Shown: positions 9,501 to 16,645 of the stretch, in pieces
Layout: every line of letters begins with the position of its first letter
Numbering within the stretch: the first letter of the stretch is position 1
NCBI GenBank assembly: GCA_013041745.1
Contig: JABDRN010000049.1
Span: 1-64,000, forward strand
Direction: 5' to 3'
Source of the DNA: Gammaproteobacteria bacterium
Lineage (GTDB): Bacteria; Pseudomonadota; Gammaproteobacteria; SZUA-229
Length of the DNA: 64,000 nucleotides
Position numbers and translations under genes: made by a program
Notes under the pieces: generated by a model
Told to the model about the DNA's origin: nothing
The model's input: the letters and a program-made list of their open reading frames with translations, nothing else
The model's database searches: none

Positions 9501-9508
9501 CCGGTTAG
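6506..9508 (+). CDS. Membrane sensor GGDEF-EAL cyclic-di-GMP protein with HAMP and PAS
   Basis: A 1000-aa bifunctional c-di-GMP protein. Order: N-terminal membrane helices (about 3-23 and 33-51), a periplasmic cache-like sensor region (about 52-335), a membrane helix (about 340-362), HAMP (about 363-418), PAS (about 435-550, GYTEEELIGQNPRIL), GGDEF (motif near 635) and EAL (about 745-1000). The cyclase motif is intact (RLGGDEF), with an RDID inhibitory I-site five residues before it. The EAL domain keeps EALIRW, INLSSRQ, LEITE, DDFGTGYSS, LKIDK and GEGVE, so both activities are possible. The start is GTG at 6506, with AAAGG upstream. It overlaps the convergent matrixin gene by 4 bp. Confidence 0.95.
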   Translation: MLLEIAGALVASGILLLIIGIFIARQYTLRAKLVTAFMVIVLVSLAVLAVLDGYIMGENLTDGANKALSTAARNYADRIDQFNRQNSLFLRTEANLPAINRFLRLKAEPPYNRQALLEILLALKSRQTDIIHSYAILNTSGINILDTDSANIGLDESKYSYFEALVGESRLSSFRSPIIFEEDQPVIVFSSAINDLSGKLIGVLRTKYDAAILTDLLDRTKGMAGRGSFAVLLDENGLRLVHGRRSDLKYTLASPVSEEALQRLKQENRVPQNAFGAFVETVEWSRKISSASYREPIVETRFSGLGTAMFSAAVVRLETVPWTIIVSQPQEVFLEPVVAQVQSAFLLVAIIVVVVVLIVMAATKLLLGPVKRLTAVVREISDGNLKVKANVEADDEIGGLANAFNDMTKSINSLIIDLEQEVGSHKLTAENLNKLSQAVEQSPISIMITDLQGNIEYVNPQLCKITGYTEEELIGQNPRILKSGHTHEIQFKNLWNAITAGQSWTGELYNKKKNGDLFWENVTISPIKNKEGKSTHYLAVKEDISLRKDYEERLLYQASYDKLTDLPNRTLAYDRIQQAIVNAIRENRHLALLYMDFDHFKNINDTLGHGAGDEFLQHMAGRLKACVRDIDTVARLGGDEFLIMLVEVDDARSTEKTAFEDAVKGKAEEILSRVSKPCVVQEMEFSVTASLGISIFPVDGDDPHILLKNADTAMYRSKRKGRNTYEVFTPEMSDVVMKRVEIDNKLRHALEGGDFYLKYQALMDANSGKIIGAEALIRWDDEQLGEVSPEEFVPLAEESGLIVEIGNWVMDTALADVKKWRESSDHEDFYIAINLSSRQFRGKDMVKTISDYLKKYDLPGECLELEITERLLMKDVPHVMAILNQFKEMGIRLSIDDFGTGYSSLSYLKRFPFDVLKIDKAFVSDIGEDPDDTALCDAIIAMAHSLGLSIIGEGVENKFQFDFLHQRGVETIQGYFVSTPMVQEEFLKFIAISEWLETTG

Positions 9509-10761
9509 CTGCTGTCGCCTGAAGGTTGCTCTCTCGAAAAGTGACGGCCGACGAACAGCAGTGTGAAAATGGCTGCCAGGGTTAGATGTGAGGTACCGCC
9601 GAACAGGTCGGCAAAGCTGTCATCTTCGTCACCTGACGGGATGACCGTGGTTTCGCCATCGATGGCAAAGTCGATGATCTTGGCTTCATTGTTGCTGATA
9701 CTGATGATCTCATCGCTACCCGCCGTGTCTCCCTGAAAGGTTACCTTGGATATCGGGTGCGGATCGAGAAATGATATGTCGTCCTGAGTTAATGCATATG
9801 GCCCCACGCCCGAACCGCCATAGAATAGCGTATTGATCGAATTTACATGCATGGTATAGCTGCCTTCAGGCAGGTGCAGTTTATAGAAGCCCGTTCCCTG
9901 GGTCAGGTAATCAGAGACGATGCTGACGGTCTCGCCTGTTACCGTGTTCTCTACCCAGATATTGGCGCCCAGGATGGGCCTGTTGCTGTCATCGACAAAG
10001 CGTCCCTGTAATATACCAAAATTATTATTGAAATCTGCCGACGGATAAAGCGCCGAAATCGCGCTGATGTCATCCAGGTGCAGGGTTTCCTCGTCTCGGC
10101 ACACGAATGGGTACATCAGCGGGTAAGCAGTGCTATCGCTTGTGCTGCAGATCGATGGAGAGCCAAAGAGTGATTCCTGGTTGTCGATGTCGACCTGTGT
10201 GTGGTCTAGTCCAAGGAAATGGCCGATCTCGTGTGCGATCAATAGCTTGAAAGTGGTCGGCGTCAATCCCAGGTTCTTGCCGTTGATCACGGCATATCCT
10301 TCGCTGAAATAGTTTGCGCCGACAGTGATTATGGATGCTGCGAAGCCGATGGTATTGTCGCTCTGGCCAATACCAAAAAAAGCGTCGATGATCTCGCCGT
10401 TGCTGTCATAAACGATGGGGTTGAGGTTATCATCCTCGTTGAACTCAGTGCCGGCAGTATTTGGTAGGTAGCTTTCATAGTTTGACAGGTCTATGTCAAC
10501 ATCGATCAGTGTTTGATCGACGATCAGGTTTACGGTAGAGGTGCTGACCTCGTTCCATAACTGAAAGGCATCCAGTACAAGTGCATCTGCCGCAGCATTA
10601 GACAGTATGCCGAGCTCTCCGCTCTCGATATGTAGGGTGATACTCGGATTCTGATAAGTGGCCGGGGTAGTACCTGCTGGGCCTTCGAGCACTAACGGAC
10701 CACCCGCGATAGACAGGCTGCTGTATGCAAGTATTGAGAATAGGAAACAGTGTTTAAACAT
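9505..10761 (-). CDS. Secreted matrixin-like zinc metalloprotease with C-terminal anchor
   Basis: A 418-aa exported protein: signal peptide MFKHCFLFSILAYSSLSIAG, then a zinc protease domain with HEIGHFLGLDHT (three zinc ligands and catalytic Glu), and after it a Met in YPLMYPF that could be the Met-turn. A carboxypeptidase-regulatory-like beta domain follows (ILGANIWVENTVTGE). The tail has an acidic stretch, then GG, a hydrophobic helix (LTLAAIFTLLFVG) and basic residues, resembling a C-terminal sorting or anchor signal of the GlyGly-CTERM kind. The start at 10761 is chosen because it yields the signal peptide and sits 10 bp after the upstream gene's stop. It is probably co-transcribed with the small secreted protein before it. 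Confidence 0.85.
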   Translation of the reverse strand: MFKHCFLFSILAYSSLSIAGGPLVLEGPAGTTPATYQNPSITLHIESGELGILSNAAADALVLDAFQLWNEVSTSTVNLIVDQTLIDVDIDLSNYESYLPNTAGTEFNEDDNLNPIVYDSNGEIIDAFFGIGQSDNTIGFAASIITVGANYFSEGYAVINGKNLGLTPTTFKLLIAHEIGHFLGLDHTQVDIDNQESLFGSPSICSTSDSTAYPLMYPFVCRDEETLHLDDISAISALYPSADFNNNFGILQGRFVDDSNRPILGANIWVENTVTGETVSIVSDYLTQGTGFYKLHLPEGSYTMHVNSINTLFYGGSGVGPYALTQDDISFLDPHPISKVTFQGDTAGSDEIISISNNEAKIIDFAIDGETTVIPSGDEDDSFADLFGGTSHLTLAAIFTLLFVGRHFSREQPSGDSS

Positions 10762-10771
10762 GGTTACAGGT

Positions 10772-11341
10772 TCAGGGCGCATTGTATGCACGAACGGTAT
10801 TGATGAAATCTGCAAGCCGCGACTGTGTCGGCTTGTCTGCGCGGACAGCGAGAGGCAACTGAATATCGCTGGCTCTGGTCTGTGGCTGTATCGAGAGGTT
10901 GCTACCGCTGATAACGACTGGTTCATTATTAATGATCGTTACCGAAAAGCTGCCCTGGTGCAGGCCCAGCGGACTACTAAACCCGAGAGAAGAGCCTTCA
11001 GGTAAAAACACCACGTATTTATTGCCAGTCTGAAACTCTGGGACGCCATGGATTACCAGTCGAGTATTAGTTGCTTTGTGATGCCCGCCGATCTGCTTGA
11101 TAGTATGTGTCTCAGCGGCACTGCCCTTGATCAGGTCGATGATCTTAAACTCGGTAAAAGTAGCGATATGGCCGCTATCATCATCTTTTTTTACTTCATT
11201 GCTTATAACCTCAGCATAGATGATCAGGCTGGCGCGTGTCGAAAGCTGTTCCAGCGTCAAGGGTAGAACACTTGTGGCTGATGCTGTCGGCAGCACTAGA
11301 AAATGTAAGGCCAGGCCGATCAGGAATAAACAGGCTCTCAT
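10772..11341 (-). CDS. Small secreted protein paired with matrixin-like protease
   Basis: A 189-aa protein with signal peptide MRACLFLIGLALHFLVLPTASA. The mature part is predicted mostly beta, with an IIYAEVISNEVKKD segment, a KIIDLIKGS segment and a FQTGNKYVVFLPEG segment that recall short conserved proteins found beside bacterial matrixins. I cannot name a family with certainty. The gene ends 10 bp before the protease start, so the two form an operon; a role as partner, inhibitor or chaperone is inferred only from this arrangement. A similar pairing of a small secreted protein with a matrixin-like protease occurs at 59754-62074. Confidence 0.75.
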   Translation of the reverse strand: MRACLFLIGLALHFLVLPTASATSVLPLTLEQLSTRASLIIYAEVISNEVKKDDDSGHIATFTEFKIIDLIKGSAAETHTIKQIGGHHKATNTRLVIHGVPEFQTGNKYVVFLPEGSSLGFSSPLGLHQGSFSVTIINNEPVVISGSNLSIQPQTRASDIQLPLAVRADKPTQSRLADFINTVRAYNAP

Positions 11342-11543
11342 CAGGCCTGTCCCTGCAAGTTGTTCAGTAAATATTCTAGAAAACAGTTGCTTAGCATAAT
11401 ATCGTTGGTGTGAGTTTTGTTGTTTGTAACATACTATTTTGACAGAAACTAAAAAACAACGTTCCTGCTCAGTATTAATATATAGCAGTTGAATATGTAT
11501 TCTGTGGTTTTTTTATTCACTATGCGGTAGTCAAGCTGCGTGT

Positions 11544-12089
11544 TTACTCCGAACAGCCATCGCTGCTCAATTGGCCGCTGCTGAGCAGTTCCTCAGTAAA
11601 GCCGAATTTTGATGGCTCAGTTAAACGTTGCGTGTAGATGATACCGTCGAGATGGTCACACTCATGCTGCACCACCCTTGCGTGAAAGCCGCTGGCGTCA
11701 ACATCGATGGCATTGCCGGCAGCGTCAAAGCCGCTGTAGCGGATATGCTTGTATCGTGAGACTACACCGCGCATGCCTGGGACGCTCAAACAGCCTTCCC
11801 AGCCCTGTTCCATTTCATCACTGATTTTGATGATCTGCGGATTGATCAGTATCGTTCTGGGAACAGCGCTGATATCCGGATAGCGGGGGTTGTCATCGAA
11901 GCCAAATATGACGACGCGTAGCCCTATACCTATCTGTGGTGCTGCCAGGCCGGCGCCATCTTGCGCGGCCATGGTATCAAACATATCTTCGATCAGCATG
12001 TCGAGTTCGGCACTATTGAAGTCAGTGACTTCGCTTGCGACCTGTAATAATCGTGGGTCGCCCAGTCGTAAAACGGGTCGTATAGCCAT
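11544..12089 (-). CDS. def: Peptide deformylase
   Basis: Removes the N-terminal formyl group from nascent proteins; cytoplasmic metalloenzyme. All three signature motifs are present: GLAAPQIG (about 45-52), EGCLSVPG (about 96-103) with the metal-ligand Cys, and QHECDHLDG (about 138-146) with the two His ligands and catalytic Glu. Length 181 aa is normal. It is not followed by fmt as in many genomes; it stands alone and is divergent from the antitoxin-like gene at 12187. Upstream of its stop end, 11342-11543 holds no gene I can support. Confidence 0.95.
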   Translation of the reverse strand: MAIRPVLRLGDPRLLQVASEVTDFNSAELDMLIEDMFDTMAAQDGAGLAAPQIGIGLRVVIFGFDDNPRYPDISAVPRTILINPQIIKISDEMEQGWEGCLSVPGMRGVVSRYKHIRYSGFDAAGNAIDVDASGFHARVVQHECDHLDGIIYTQRLTEPSKFGFTEELLSSGQLSSDGCSE

Positions 12090-12124
12090 GATTTTTCTTG
12101 TGGTTATTGAAAAAGTGGTTCTAT

Positions 12125-12148
12125 GTTAAAATTGTCTCTGATTTTAAC
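12125..12148. promoter_or_regulatory. Perfect inverted repeat, candidate operator
   Basis: GTTAAAAT (12125-12132) and ATTTTAAC (12141-12148) are exact inverted copies separated by 8 bp. They lie in the 97-bp gap between the divergent deformylase and MbcA/ParS-like genes. The 16-bp centre-to-centre spacing suits a dimeric helix-turn-helix protein, so this may be the autoregulatory site of the downstream gene product. Function is inferred. Confidence 0.5.
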
Positions 12149-12155
12149 TGTTTTA

Positions 12156-12173
12156 ATGAAGCGATTGCTTCAT
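12156..12173. promoter_or_regulatory. Perfect 7-bp stem inverted repeat before antitoxin-like gene
   Basis: ATGAAGC (12156-12162) and GCTTCAT (12167-12173) flank GATT and lie 13 bp before the ATG at 12187. It could be a second operator or an mRNA hairpin close to the ribosome-binding region. No clear Shine-Dalgarno is visible between the hairpin and the start codon. Confidence 0.4.
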
Positions 12174-12186
12174 CTATCTAGATATT

Positions 12187-12591
12187 ATGACTGCAATTAG
12201 CCCGGAACAAAACCTTCAACGTACACAAAAAGTGATGAAAGCACTTGATGATTGGGGCCTCAGCGGCGAACAGATCCTTGCTGTGCTTGATTTTCCTGAA
12301 ACGGAGCGTAGCCGCCACCTGGTGAAATACCGTAAAGACACGCCGTTTCCAGATGATGAAAAAGTCGCGCAAAGAGTCGTGTTTCTACTGGGTATTATCG
12401 ATGCCCTGCGTACGACTTATCCGAGAAACTTGCAGATGGGGGCCCGCTGGATGGCATCTCCACACGTACGGCTAAACAATCGCTGCCCATTGCAGGCGAT
12501 GCTGGAAGATGGTGAAACCGGTGTCGTCGCCGTGCTATCTGAGCTGGATTGCGCTTATGCATGGGAGCTGAGCGGTTCTAACATCAATTAA
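12187..12591 (+). CDS. Orphan Xre/MbcA/ParS-type (DUF2384) antitoxin-like protein
   Basis: A 134-aa protein. The N-terminal half looks like an Xre-type DNA-binding domain (WGLSGEQILAVLDFP, then HLVKYRKDTPFPDD). The C-terminal half matches the MbcA/ParS toxin-binding domain (GARWMASPHVRLN, then CPLQAMLEDGETGVVAVLSEL). In known systems such proteins neutralise a RES-domain toxin encoded in the same operon. No RES gene or any other ORF follows: 12592-12647 is empty and the next gene is on the other strand. It may be a solitary regulator or a remnant. Two inverted repeats precede it. Confidence 0.78.
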   Translation: MTAISPEQNLQRTQKVMKALDDWGLSGEQILAVLDFPETERSRHLVKYRKDTPFPDDEKVAQRVVFLLGIIDALRTTYPRNLQMGARWMASPHVRLNNRCPLQAMLEDGETGVVAVLSELDCAYAWELSGSNIN

Positions 12592-12647
12592 TGAGACCAC
12601 TATTTAAACTCACAGGCTGTGGCTATTAAAAACCCTGGTTCTTCGTT

Positions 12648-12971
12648 CTAGCCGCTAATCTTGATATTGCCAAACGGATTATGGCTCTGAACATTGACCA
12701 CGATAGTCTCTTCCAGTGGCAACTCATTAGCATCGATGTGCGGCTGAAGTTGCTCGCAGATCTGTAATATCGTGGTCATGCCCTGACGGTTGGCATCTGA
12801 CTCATCCAGTTTATGGATCTCATTGATGAGTGTTTTTATGAATTCCTGAAAGCTCTGAGACTGTTGCTGCAGATTTAGAATTCTGAAATCGGCTTTAAAG
12901 CTCAGGTGTATCTCTCGACCACCGCTATCGTTATCTAAAACGCCAATATTAAGTGGGCCTGTTATCTCCAT
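12648..12971 (-). CDS. Conserved-looking hypothetical protein, 107 aa
   Basis: I do not recognise a family. The protein has no signal or membrane segment, with a beta-rich start (MEITGPLNIGVLDNDSGG), a central helix (QQQSQSFQEFIKTLINEIHKL) and a C-terminal LPLEETIVVNVQSHN. It begins 7 bp after the stop of the TerB-DnaJ gene, so it is probably the second gene of that operon and may work with the co-chaperone. Codon use resembles its neighbours. Confidence 0.6.
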   Translation of the reverse strand: MEITGPLNIGVLDNDSGGREIHLSFKADFRILNLQQQSQSFQEFIKTLINEIHKLDESDANRQGMTTILQICEQLQPHIDANELPLEETIVVNVQSHNPFGNIKISG

Positions 12972-12978
12972 CTCTCAC

Positions 12979-13740
12979 CTATAAATTTTTCTTGATTAAG
13001 TCATACGCCTTACGTATTTCCTGTGTTTTTTCGGTTGCCAGCTGTATCATTTCATCTGGCAGGCCTTTCGCCACCAGTTTGTCGGGATGGTGCTGGCTCA
13101 TCAGGCGGCGATAGGCTTTTTTGACCTCGGATTCGCTGCTACCTTTATTGATCCCAAGTATCTCATACGCCTGGTCTAGTGTTAATCTGTCACTCGCACT
13201 GGCATCGGCAGCATTCTCCATATTGAACAGGTGTTCGATATGGCTGCGTGAGAATCCGAGTATTTCACCGATCGTGAACAGGATGCTTTTTTCGCTGGCA
13301 TCAACTTTACCATCCGCCAGTGCTGTGGCTATCTGGATCTCGATAAACATCTGTATCAGGTTACGCCGGCCATGGCATTCTTTCTTGAACTGATGCAGTA
13401 CCGCCTGTAGCGGAAAATCTGCTGACTTGCCCTGCTCGAAGAATTTGATCGCTGCTTTACGCTGCTCTGCAGACAGTTGCATCTGAGTCATGATGTTCTT
13501 CGCAGAGGCGATCTCCTGCGGACTGACGTGGCCATCAGCTTTGGCGACATGTCCCATAACTGAAAACGTCGTGGTGAAGAAAGCGGCCTGCACACGCTCC
13601 TGGTTACCGGCATCAAACTGGTCTCCCATCTTGATACCTCGGTCGAAATTGCCGCCGAGAGCTGCGCCGATGATGGCACCGAGTGGTCCGCCAAAGACAT
13701 ACCCCAAAGTACCGCCGATAAATGTGCCCCACCAGGCCAT
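12979..13740 (-). CDS. djlA: DjlA-type TerB/J-domain co-chaperone
   Basis: A 253-aa protein. A glycine-rich N-terminal segment (TLGYVFGGPLGAIIGAALGG, residues about 11-30) could insert in the membrane; a TerB-like helical domain follows (about 48-170, with GHVAKADGHVSPQEI and ALADGKVDASE); and a C-terminal J domain (about 184-250) contains the HPD motif in QHHPDKL. This is the arrangement of DjlA, which stimulates DnaK ATPase at the inner membrane. It is followed by the 107-aa gene in the same operon. The J domain is intact. Confidence 0.88.
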   Translation of the reverse strand: MAWWGTFIGGTLGYVFGGPLGAIIGAALGGNFDRGIKMGDQFDAGNQERVQAAFFTTTFSVMGHVAKADGHVSPQEIASAKNIMTQMQLSAEQRKAAIKFFEQGKSADFPLQAVLHQFKKECHGRRNLIQMFIEIQIATALADGKVDASEKSILFTIGEILGFSRSHIEHLFNMENAADASASDRLTLDQAYEILGINKGSSESEVKKAYRRLMSQHHPDKLVAKGLPDEMIQLATEKTQEIRKAYDLIKKNL

Positions 13741-13854
13741 CAGTCTTTCTCCAAGTAAATTTTTATGCTGAATTCTACCATTAAAAAACAGCCCGCCTCG
13801 AGTATTACCCTGCTTAAGTTCCTTGTCCGCTGGCTATGCTGATTATCAGAACGT

Positions 13855-14436
13855 TTATTTTTGTAGAGCGTTGATGTGCAGGGCAAGCTGGTCGAGCATC
13901 TGTTCGGTAGTTTCTGTTTCCAGCAAAAGTTGTTTCTCTTTGTTGCTGATGGGGAGCAACTCTCCGAGGCGGTAACAGATGTCGGCAGAATTATCAAAAT
14001 CAACCTTGTCCCTGTAACGGCCAGCGAAAGGGTGTTGTAATAGCTGTTTCAATGTATCCGATAAGGGCTTGAATGTATCGGGTACTATCGCATTGTCATC
14101 AAGTGTCGAATAAAGTGGCGAGGCTTCGGCGAGCAGAAGGCCATCATCCCTTACCGAGCTATTGGATAATCTAGCGCGATATCTTGCCTGTATAGTGATG
14201 CCTAGTAGCCCATTGTTTAAAGATTCCCAGTCAATGATCTCAACATAACAGCCGGTACTGTAAATCTGAGGTGTGGTACCCACTTCCTTGCCTTCGCTTA
14301 TCAGTACTACGACAAAACCCGTCTGTTGTTTCATGCAGTCTGTAACCATGTTCAGGTAACGCTGCTCGAATATCTGCAAGGGCAAAATACTGCCTGGAAA
14401 GAGCACGGTATTTAATGGAAATAGAGCATGTTTCAT
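13855..14436 (-). CDS. LON substrate-binding domain protein
   Basis: A 193-aa protein consisting only of the N-terminal LON domain: ALFPLNTVLFPGSILPLQIFE followed by RYLNMVTDC and a VLISEGKEVG strand, then a helical C-terminal part. It has no ATPase or protease domain, so it is not a Lon protease. Proteins of this type are widespread in gammaproteobacteria and presumed to bind proteins or act as adaptors. It lies upstream of djlA on the same strand with 114 bp between, so co-transcription is possible but not evident. Confidence 0.85.
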   Translation of the reverse strand: MKHALFPLNTVLFPGSILPLQIFEQRYLNMVTDCMKQQTGFVVVLISEGKEVGTTPQIYSTGCYVEIIDWESLNNGLLGITIQARYRARLSNSSVRDDGLLLAEASPLYSTLDDNAIVPDTFKPLSDTLKQLLQHPFAGRYRDKVDFDNSADICYRLGELLPISNKEKQLLLETETTEQMLDQLALHINALQK

Positions 14437-14525
14437 AGATTATCAGCGCAGAATGATATGATATTTGTTTACCATTTATCTAGTATTATGCCTGAATAGA
14501 ATCATGAGTTAATAGCACGTTTTTT

Positions 14526-15461
14526 ATGGCTAAAACACCCATCAACTTCAAACATCAGTCGGTACGTGATCTGGCATGGGCGATATCAAGTCCGCCTCTG
14601 ATCTCACAGCCACAGAGCCCGAGTATATGGCCAGACAGCCGCTGGTACCAGCAGGCCTATCAGCAGAGGCTGTCATGGCTGGATGCGGTTGATCAGGATC
14701 CTGCAGAGTTCGAAGAACTGTTGTCCAGTCAAAAGGACCGGCGGCTGGGTAAATATTTTGAAACACTATGGTTGTACTGGATCAGACACCATCCACGCTA
14801 TCAGCTGGTCGAAAACAATCTACAGGTGATCATCGACGGTGAGACCCTTGGTGAGATTGATTTTATCGTGTTCGATAATGTAACCGGCAGGACCATGCAT
14901 TGGGAGCTGGCGGTTAAATTCTATTTAGGTGTCGGCGATACACGGCTAATGGTCAACTGGCATGGCCCTAATCTCCGTGACAGGCTTGATATAAAGTTCT
15001 CACATCTGCAGCATCGGCAAAGCGTCATCAGTAAGGACCAGCGCGTTGCAGGCTGGTTAAAACAACGTGATATATGTATTGATCAGTGCCTGGTTATTTT
15101 AAAAGGTCGGTTATATTACCCATGGCATGAGACGGCTAACTTATTGCAGAGCGGTGCTTCTCTGGCAGCGATTTCACCCGCAGTATGCTCCCCTGATCAT
15201 GAATCAGGTCTCTGGATGAGGCAGAAACAACTGGACCAGGCGTTCGATAGCCAGGCATGTTTTTTACCACTAATTAATACTGGCTGGCTGGAAAGAATAT
15301 CGACAACGAGTGTAAAGAAACCAATATCAATAAAAGGCATTAATGAGACTGTGTCTAATAAAATATGGCGTCTCCCGCTTCATGTACAGTGTGTTAACCC
15401 TTGTCACAGCTGGGATAGAGCCTTTATTACCGGCGATGAGTGGCCGCAAATAGACACATGA
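14526..15461 (+). CDS. DUF1853 family protein
   Basis: A 311-aa cytoplasmic protein. The family pattern is seen in VRDLAWAISSPPL at the N-terminus, then LGKYFETLWLYW and GEIDFIVFD, and TMHWELAVKFYLG near residues 124-136. The FIVFD and WELAVKFYL segments recall a restriction-endonuclease-like fold (E/D and ExK-like residues), but I know of no proven activity for DUF1853. It is divergent from the LON-domain gene with 89 bp between them, and is followed 53 bp later by the Fur-family gene. Confidence 0.85.
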   Translation: MAKTPINFKHQSVRDLAWAISSPPLISQPQSPSIWPDSRWYQQAYQQRLSWLDAVDQDPAEFEELLSSQKDRRLGKYFETLWLYWIRHHPRYQLVENNLQVIIDGETLGEIDFIVFDNVTGRTMHWELAVKFYLGVGDTRLMVNWHGPNLRDRLDIKFSHLQHRQSVISKDQRVAGWLKQRDICIDQCLVILKGRLYYPWHETANLLQSGASLAAISPAVCSPDHESGLWMRQKQLDQAFDSQACFLPLINTGWLERISTTSVKKPISIKGINETVSNKIWRLPLHVQCVNPCHSWDRAFITGDEWPQIDT

Positions 15462-15502
15462 CATATTTGCAGGTTTGCGGTTCCATTTTTCAATAGATTG
15501 GT

Positions 15503-15508
15503 TATAAT
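15503..15508 (+). promoter_or_regulatory. Perfect -10 box directly before fur-like gene
   Basis: TATAAT lies 6 bp before the ATG at 15515, with only a weak -35 candidate (TTCCAT) 17 bp upstream. If used, the transcript would start at or just inside the ATG, giving a leaderless message or translation from the internal ATG at 15566. Confidence 0.4.
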
Positions 15509-15514
15509 ACAGGC

Positions 15515-15943
15515 ATGAAAACTCTTAATATAAATTTCCCACTTGAGCGTAGCGAAGTTGTTTCGATGCTACAGCACTATAAAATTTCACCTACTCGCCA
15601 ACGTGTAGAAATCGCAGAATTTTTATTCAAGCGCCCTCAGCACCTGTCAGCAGAAAAGATTCTTGATGGTGTAACACGTGAAGGCAACCGTGTATCACGT
15701 GCCACGGTTTATAACACCATGGGCCTGTTTGCCAACAAAGGGGTGGTGCGTGAAGTACTGATCGACCGAGAGCGGGTCTTCTATGATTCAAATCCTGAAG
15801 TACATCAACACCTTTATAATATTGATACCGGCGAATTAACAGATATCTATGATGCAGAAGTCGATATGATTGCCGAGCCATCTCTGCCGGAAGGCTTAAA
15901 GATTGTTGATACTGATGTCGTTTTTAAAGTGACATCAAAATAG
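15515..15943 (+). CDS. Fur-superfamily repressor, Irr/PerR-like (lacks CxxC zinc motif)
   Basis: A 142-aa metalloregulator. The winged helix is clear: ISPTRQRVEIAEFLF, HLSAEKILDGV, and recognition helix VSRATVYNTMGLFANKGVV. In the dimerisation domain the histidine site is kept as EVHQHL, but the structural-zinc CxxC of classical Fur is absent (YNIDTGEL at that place) and there are no C-terminal cysteine pairs. This matches Irr- or PerR-like members that sense iron, heme or peroxide. Immediately downstream, and convergent, are the DUF3501 / Fe-S / rubrerythrin genes, which are plausible targets. The start could instead be the ATG at 15566. Confidence 0.85.
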   Translation: MKTLNINFPLERSEVVSMLQHYKISPTRQRVEIAEFLFKRPQHLSAEKILDGVTREGNRVSRATVYNTMGLFANKGVVREVLIDRERVFYDSNPEVHQHLYNIDTGELTDIYDAEVDMIAEPSLPEGLKIVDTDVVFKVTSK

Positions 15944-15972
15944 ATTTACCCTGGTACATCTCAGGGTATTAA

Positions 15973-16009
15973 AAAAAGCCTGCTCGTGCCTGGTATGAGC
16001 AGGCTTTTT
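15973..16009. terminator. Bidirectional terminator between fur-like and DUF3501 genes
   Basis: AAAAAGCCTGCTC (15973-15985) pairs perfectly with GAGCAGGCTTTTT (15997-16009). A/T runs on both flanks make it usable from either strand, serving the convergent fur-like gene and the DUF3501 gene. Confidence 0.9.
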
Positions 16010-16033
16010 ACGTTATGGGCTTAGTGCTTGCTG

Positions 16034-16618
16034 TTAATCCAGGTCTGCTGCCAGTGAGTCACGGATATTTGAAGCGATGGGGCTGACTATCGACTGGTAA
16101 TTATCATGATCGACCCCGGCTGAGATAGCCGCGCCGCTTTTGACGGCAGCTTTCATATCGTCATCCAGCTCATAACGCATGAAATGGACAGCCGACGTCT
16201 TGTCTTCGGTATCTCGTTCCAGGTCTTCATCGGCGATAGCAAAGATCTTATCGAAGCCGTCGACCTGCATCCAGATCTTGTGCTCGATGCCGATAAGCTG
16301 TGCGAGCTGCTTCTGGCGTTGTTCGACATCGGGATACTGTATCAGCATGGTAGCTTTCCAGTTGCTGCCATCCGGAATTAAAGGGTTGTATGCATCCAGT
16401 TCTTCTTCGATACCGGCGGCATCGAATATTTTTTCAGCTTTTAGCATCTCCTGTACCTGGTATTGCATGATGAGCCGATCTTCGAACATCATCATTACGT
16501 TATCACCCAGTTCGAGACGGCGGTTTTTCTTGTGCGCCATGACCTTCTTGCGGTAGTCATCACGCATCTCGAGGTAGTCTTCCAGGCTGTACAGCTCTTT
16601 TCGTGTCAGTTTTTGCAT
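16034..16618 (-). CDS. DUF3501 family protein
   Basis: A 194-aa cytoplasmic protein, beginning MQKLTRKELYSLEDYLEMRD, with the family segment NVMMMFEDRLIMQYQVQEML and a C-terminal MRYELDDDMKAAVKSGAA. Function unknown. DUF3501 genes are typically found directly after a CCG-domain Fe-S protein and rubrerythrin, exactly as here: its ATG is 27 bp after the stop of the Fe-S gene. This suggests a role in the same peroxide or iron stress module. No cysteines or cofactor motifs are visible. Confidence 0.88.
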   Translation of the reverse strand: MQKLTRKELYSLEDYLEMRDDYRKKVMAHKKNRRLELGDNVMMMFEDRLIMQYQVQEMLKAEKIFDAAGIEEELDAYNPLIPDGSNWKATMLIQYPDVEQRQKQLAQLIGIEHKIWMQVDGFDKIFAIADEDLERDTEDKTSAVHFMRYELDDDMKAAVKSGAAISAGVDHDNYQSIVSPIASNIRDSLAADLD

Positions 16619-16645
16619 GTGCTTGATTACTATGTGGTGGATTAG

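Noticed and set aside
12592-12647. A RES-domain toxin partner for the antitoxin-like gene
   Set aside because: The downstream gap is only 56 bp and the next gene is on the opposite strand and has no RES features.
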